The notes under the pieces: generated by a model
What the model saw: only the letters and a program-made list of their open reading frames with translations
Told to the model about the DNA's origin: nothing
Database searches by the model: none
Part shown: positions 45,738-45,935 of the stretch, piece by piece
Numbering within the stretch: position 1 is the first letter of the stretch
Layout: each line of letters opens with the position of its first letter
Position numbers and translations under genes: made by a program
NCBI RefSeq assembly: GCF_019795155.1
Contig: NZ_JAILYN010000037.1
Span: 1-45,935, forward strand
Source of the DNA: Marinobacterium arenosum
GTDB taxonomy: Bacteria; Pseudomonadota; Gammaproteobacteria; Pseudomonadales; Balneatricaceae
Reading direction: 5' to 3'
DNA length: 45,935 nt

Positions 45738-45935
45738 ATCGAGTAGGAGGAGGCCTCACGGCCTCCGTCCTCTCACACCACCGTACGTACGGTTCCGTAT
45801 ACGGCGGTTCATGTCATACATTTGAGCCGATGGTATTGTCCCATCAGCGATACCAGTCCGATTCGATCAAACACCTTCTTCGACAGCGCCTGATTCAGGT
45901 GTGGGGCGCCTGAGTTCCACCACGGGCCCCGCCCG
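45738..45935 (-). mobile_element. Group II intron, 3' end (domains V and VI), continues beyond window
   Basis: On the minus strand, GAACCGCCGTATACGG-AA-CCGTACGTACGGTGGTG (45810-45776) forms the short two-part helix of domain V. It is followed by domain VI, a GAGAGGA...TCCTACTC hairpin with inner stem GGAGGCC/GGCCTCC and an unpaired A near its 3' side, ending CGAT at about 45738. The reverse-transcriptase tail lies just upstream, in the correct order for a bacterial intron. Confidence 0.85.
45809..45935 (-). CDS. ltrA: Group II intron reverse transcriptase/maturase, C-terminal fragment
   Basis: Only the last 41 codons are inside the window: they read GRGPWWNSGAPHLNQALSKK, then VFDRIGLVSLMGQYHRLKCMT and stop. 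The segment WWNSGAxHxN and F-D-x-x-GLVSL is the usual end of group II intron-encoded proteins (thumb/maturase plus DNA-binding tail). The stop codon overlaps the start of domain V. The rest lies beyond the right edge; whether it is intact cannot be judged. Confidence 0.85.
   Translation of the reverse strand, partial: GRGPWWNSGAPHLNQALSKKVFDRIGLVSLMGQYHRLKCMT

Overview
This is a roughly 60% GC stretch of bacterial chromosome, most likely from a marine gammaproteobacterium on the Oceanospirillales/Pseudomonadales side. Supporting this are an HsbR/HsbA-type regulatory pair, Pseudomonas-type dapC and dapD, DUF2959, DUF3087 and DUF2726 proteins, a TRAP transporter and pseudomonad-like REP elements. 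The genus cannot be fixed from sequence reading alone. Almost all genes are chromosomal housekeeping or regulatory genes. Both window edges look mobile: an inferred IS110/IS1111-like right end at the left edge, and a well-supported group II intron 3' end at the right edge.

Layout. 0-8.4 kb: an indoleamine 2,3-dioxygenase-family gene, valS, a divergent EamA transporter/AraC regulator pair with a clear inverted-repeat operator, a frameshifted flotillin remnant and a DUF2726 protein. 8.6-10.4 kb: two paralogous tiny secreted proteins whose upstream regions carry the same 11-bp-spaced direct repeats at the same distance from the start, a 43-residue single-span membrane protein, and a 63-residue acidic protein. 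10.4-13.4 kb: an HsbR/HsbA-like partner-switching pair and a long AT-rich gap. 13.5-20 kb: SlyD-like isomerase, an esterase overlapping pdxH, a peroxiredoxin-glutaredoxin fusion, a 17-unit heptamer tandem repeat, a lipoprotein, DUF2959, a glycerate-kinase-like enzyme and an alpha/beta hydrolase. 20.5-25 kb: a two-gene RND efflux system.

25-29.7 kb is a compact gluconate module: TRAP transporter (dctP-dctQ-dctM), gluconokinase and a GntR/LacI repressor. GntR-type palindromes lie before the transporter genes (a pair 20 bp apart) and directly on the repressor start. 29.8-30.1 kb is a PilZ protein. At 30.19-30.34 kb there is a stand-alone transcription unit with no gene: a near-consensus sigma-70 promoter whose -10 hexamer lies inside a Fur-type box, about 115 nt of sequence with a C-rich unpaired stretch, and a strong intrinsic terminator. 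This has the architecture of a RyhB/PrrF-type iron-responsive small RNA and is the most interesting item in the window.

30.6-36.1 kb is the lysine/diaminopimelate cluster dapC-yffB-like-dapD-dapE followed by rlmA and two small unknown genes; rlmA contains an unusual cluster of DnaA-box sequences. 36.4-39.1 kb: a second EamA transporter, an unknown protein, greB and a Ser-Asn-Lys-Lys tRNA operon. 39.3-45.4 kb: a zinc-independent type L31 protein, DoxX/LysR/pirin genes, a DUF3087 membrane protein, and a sulfite-oxidase-fold periplasmic protein translationally coupled to a GGDEF-EAL protein. Intergenic space is rich in REP-like hairpins and in 7-bp-periodic repeats.
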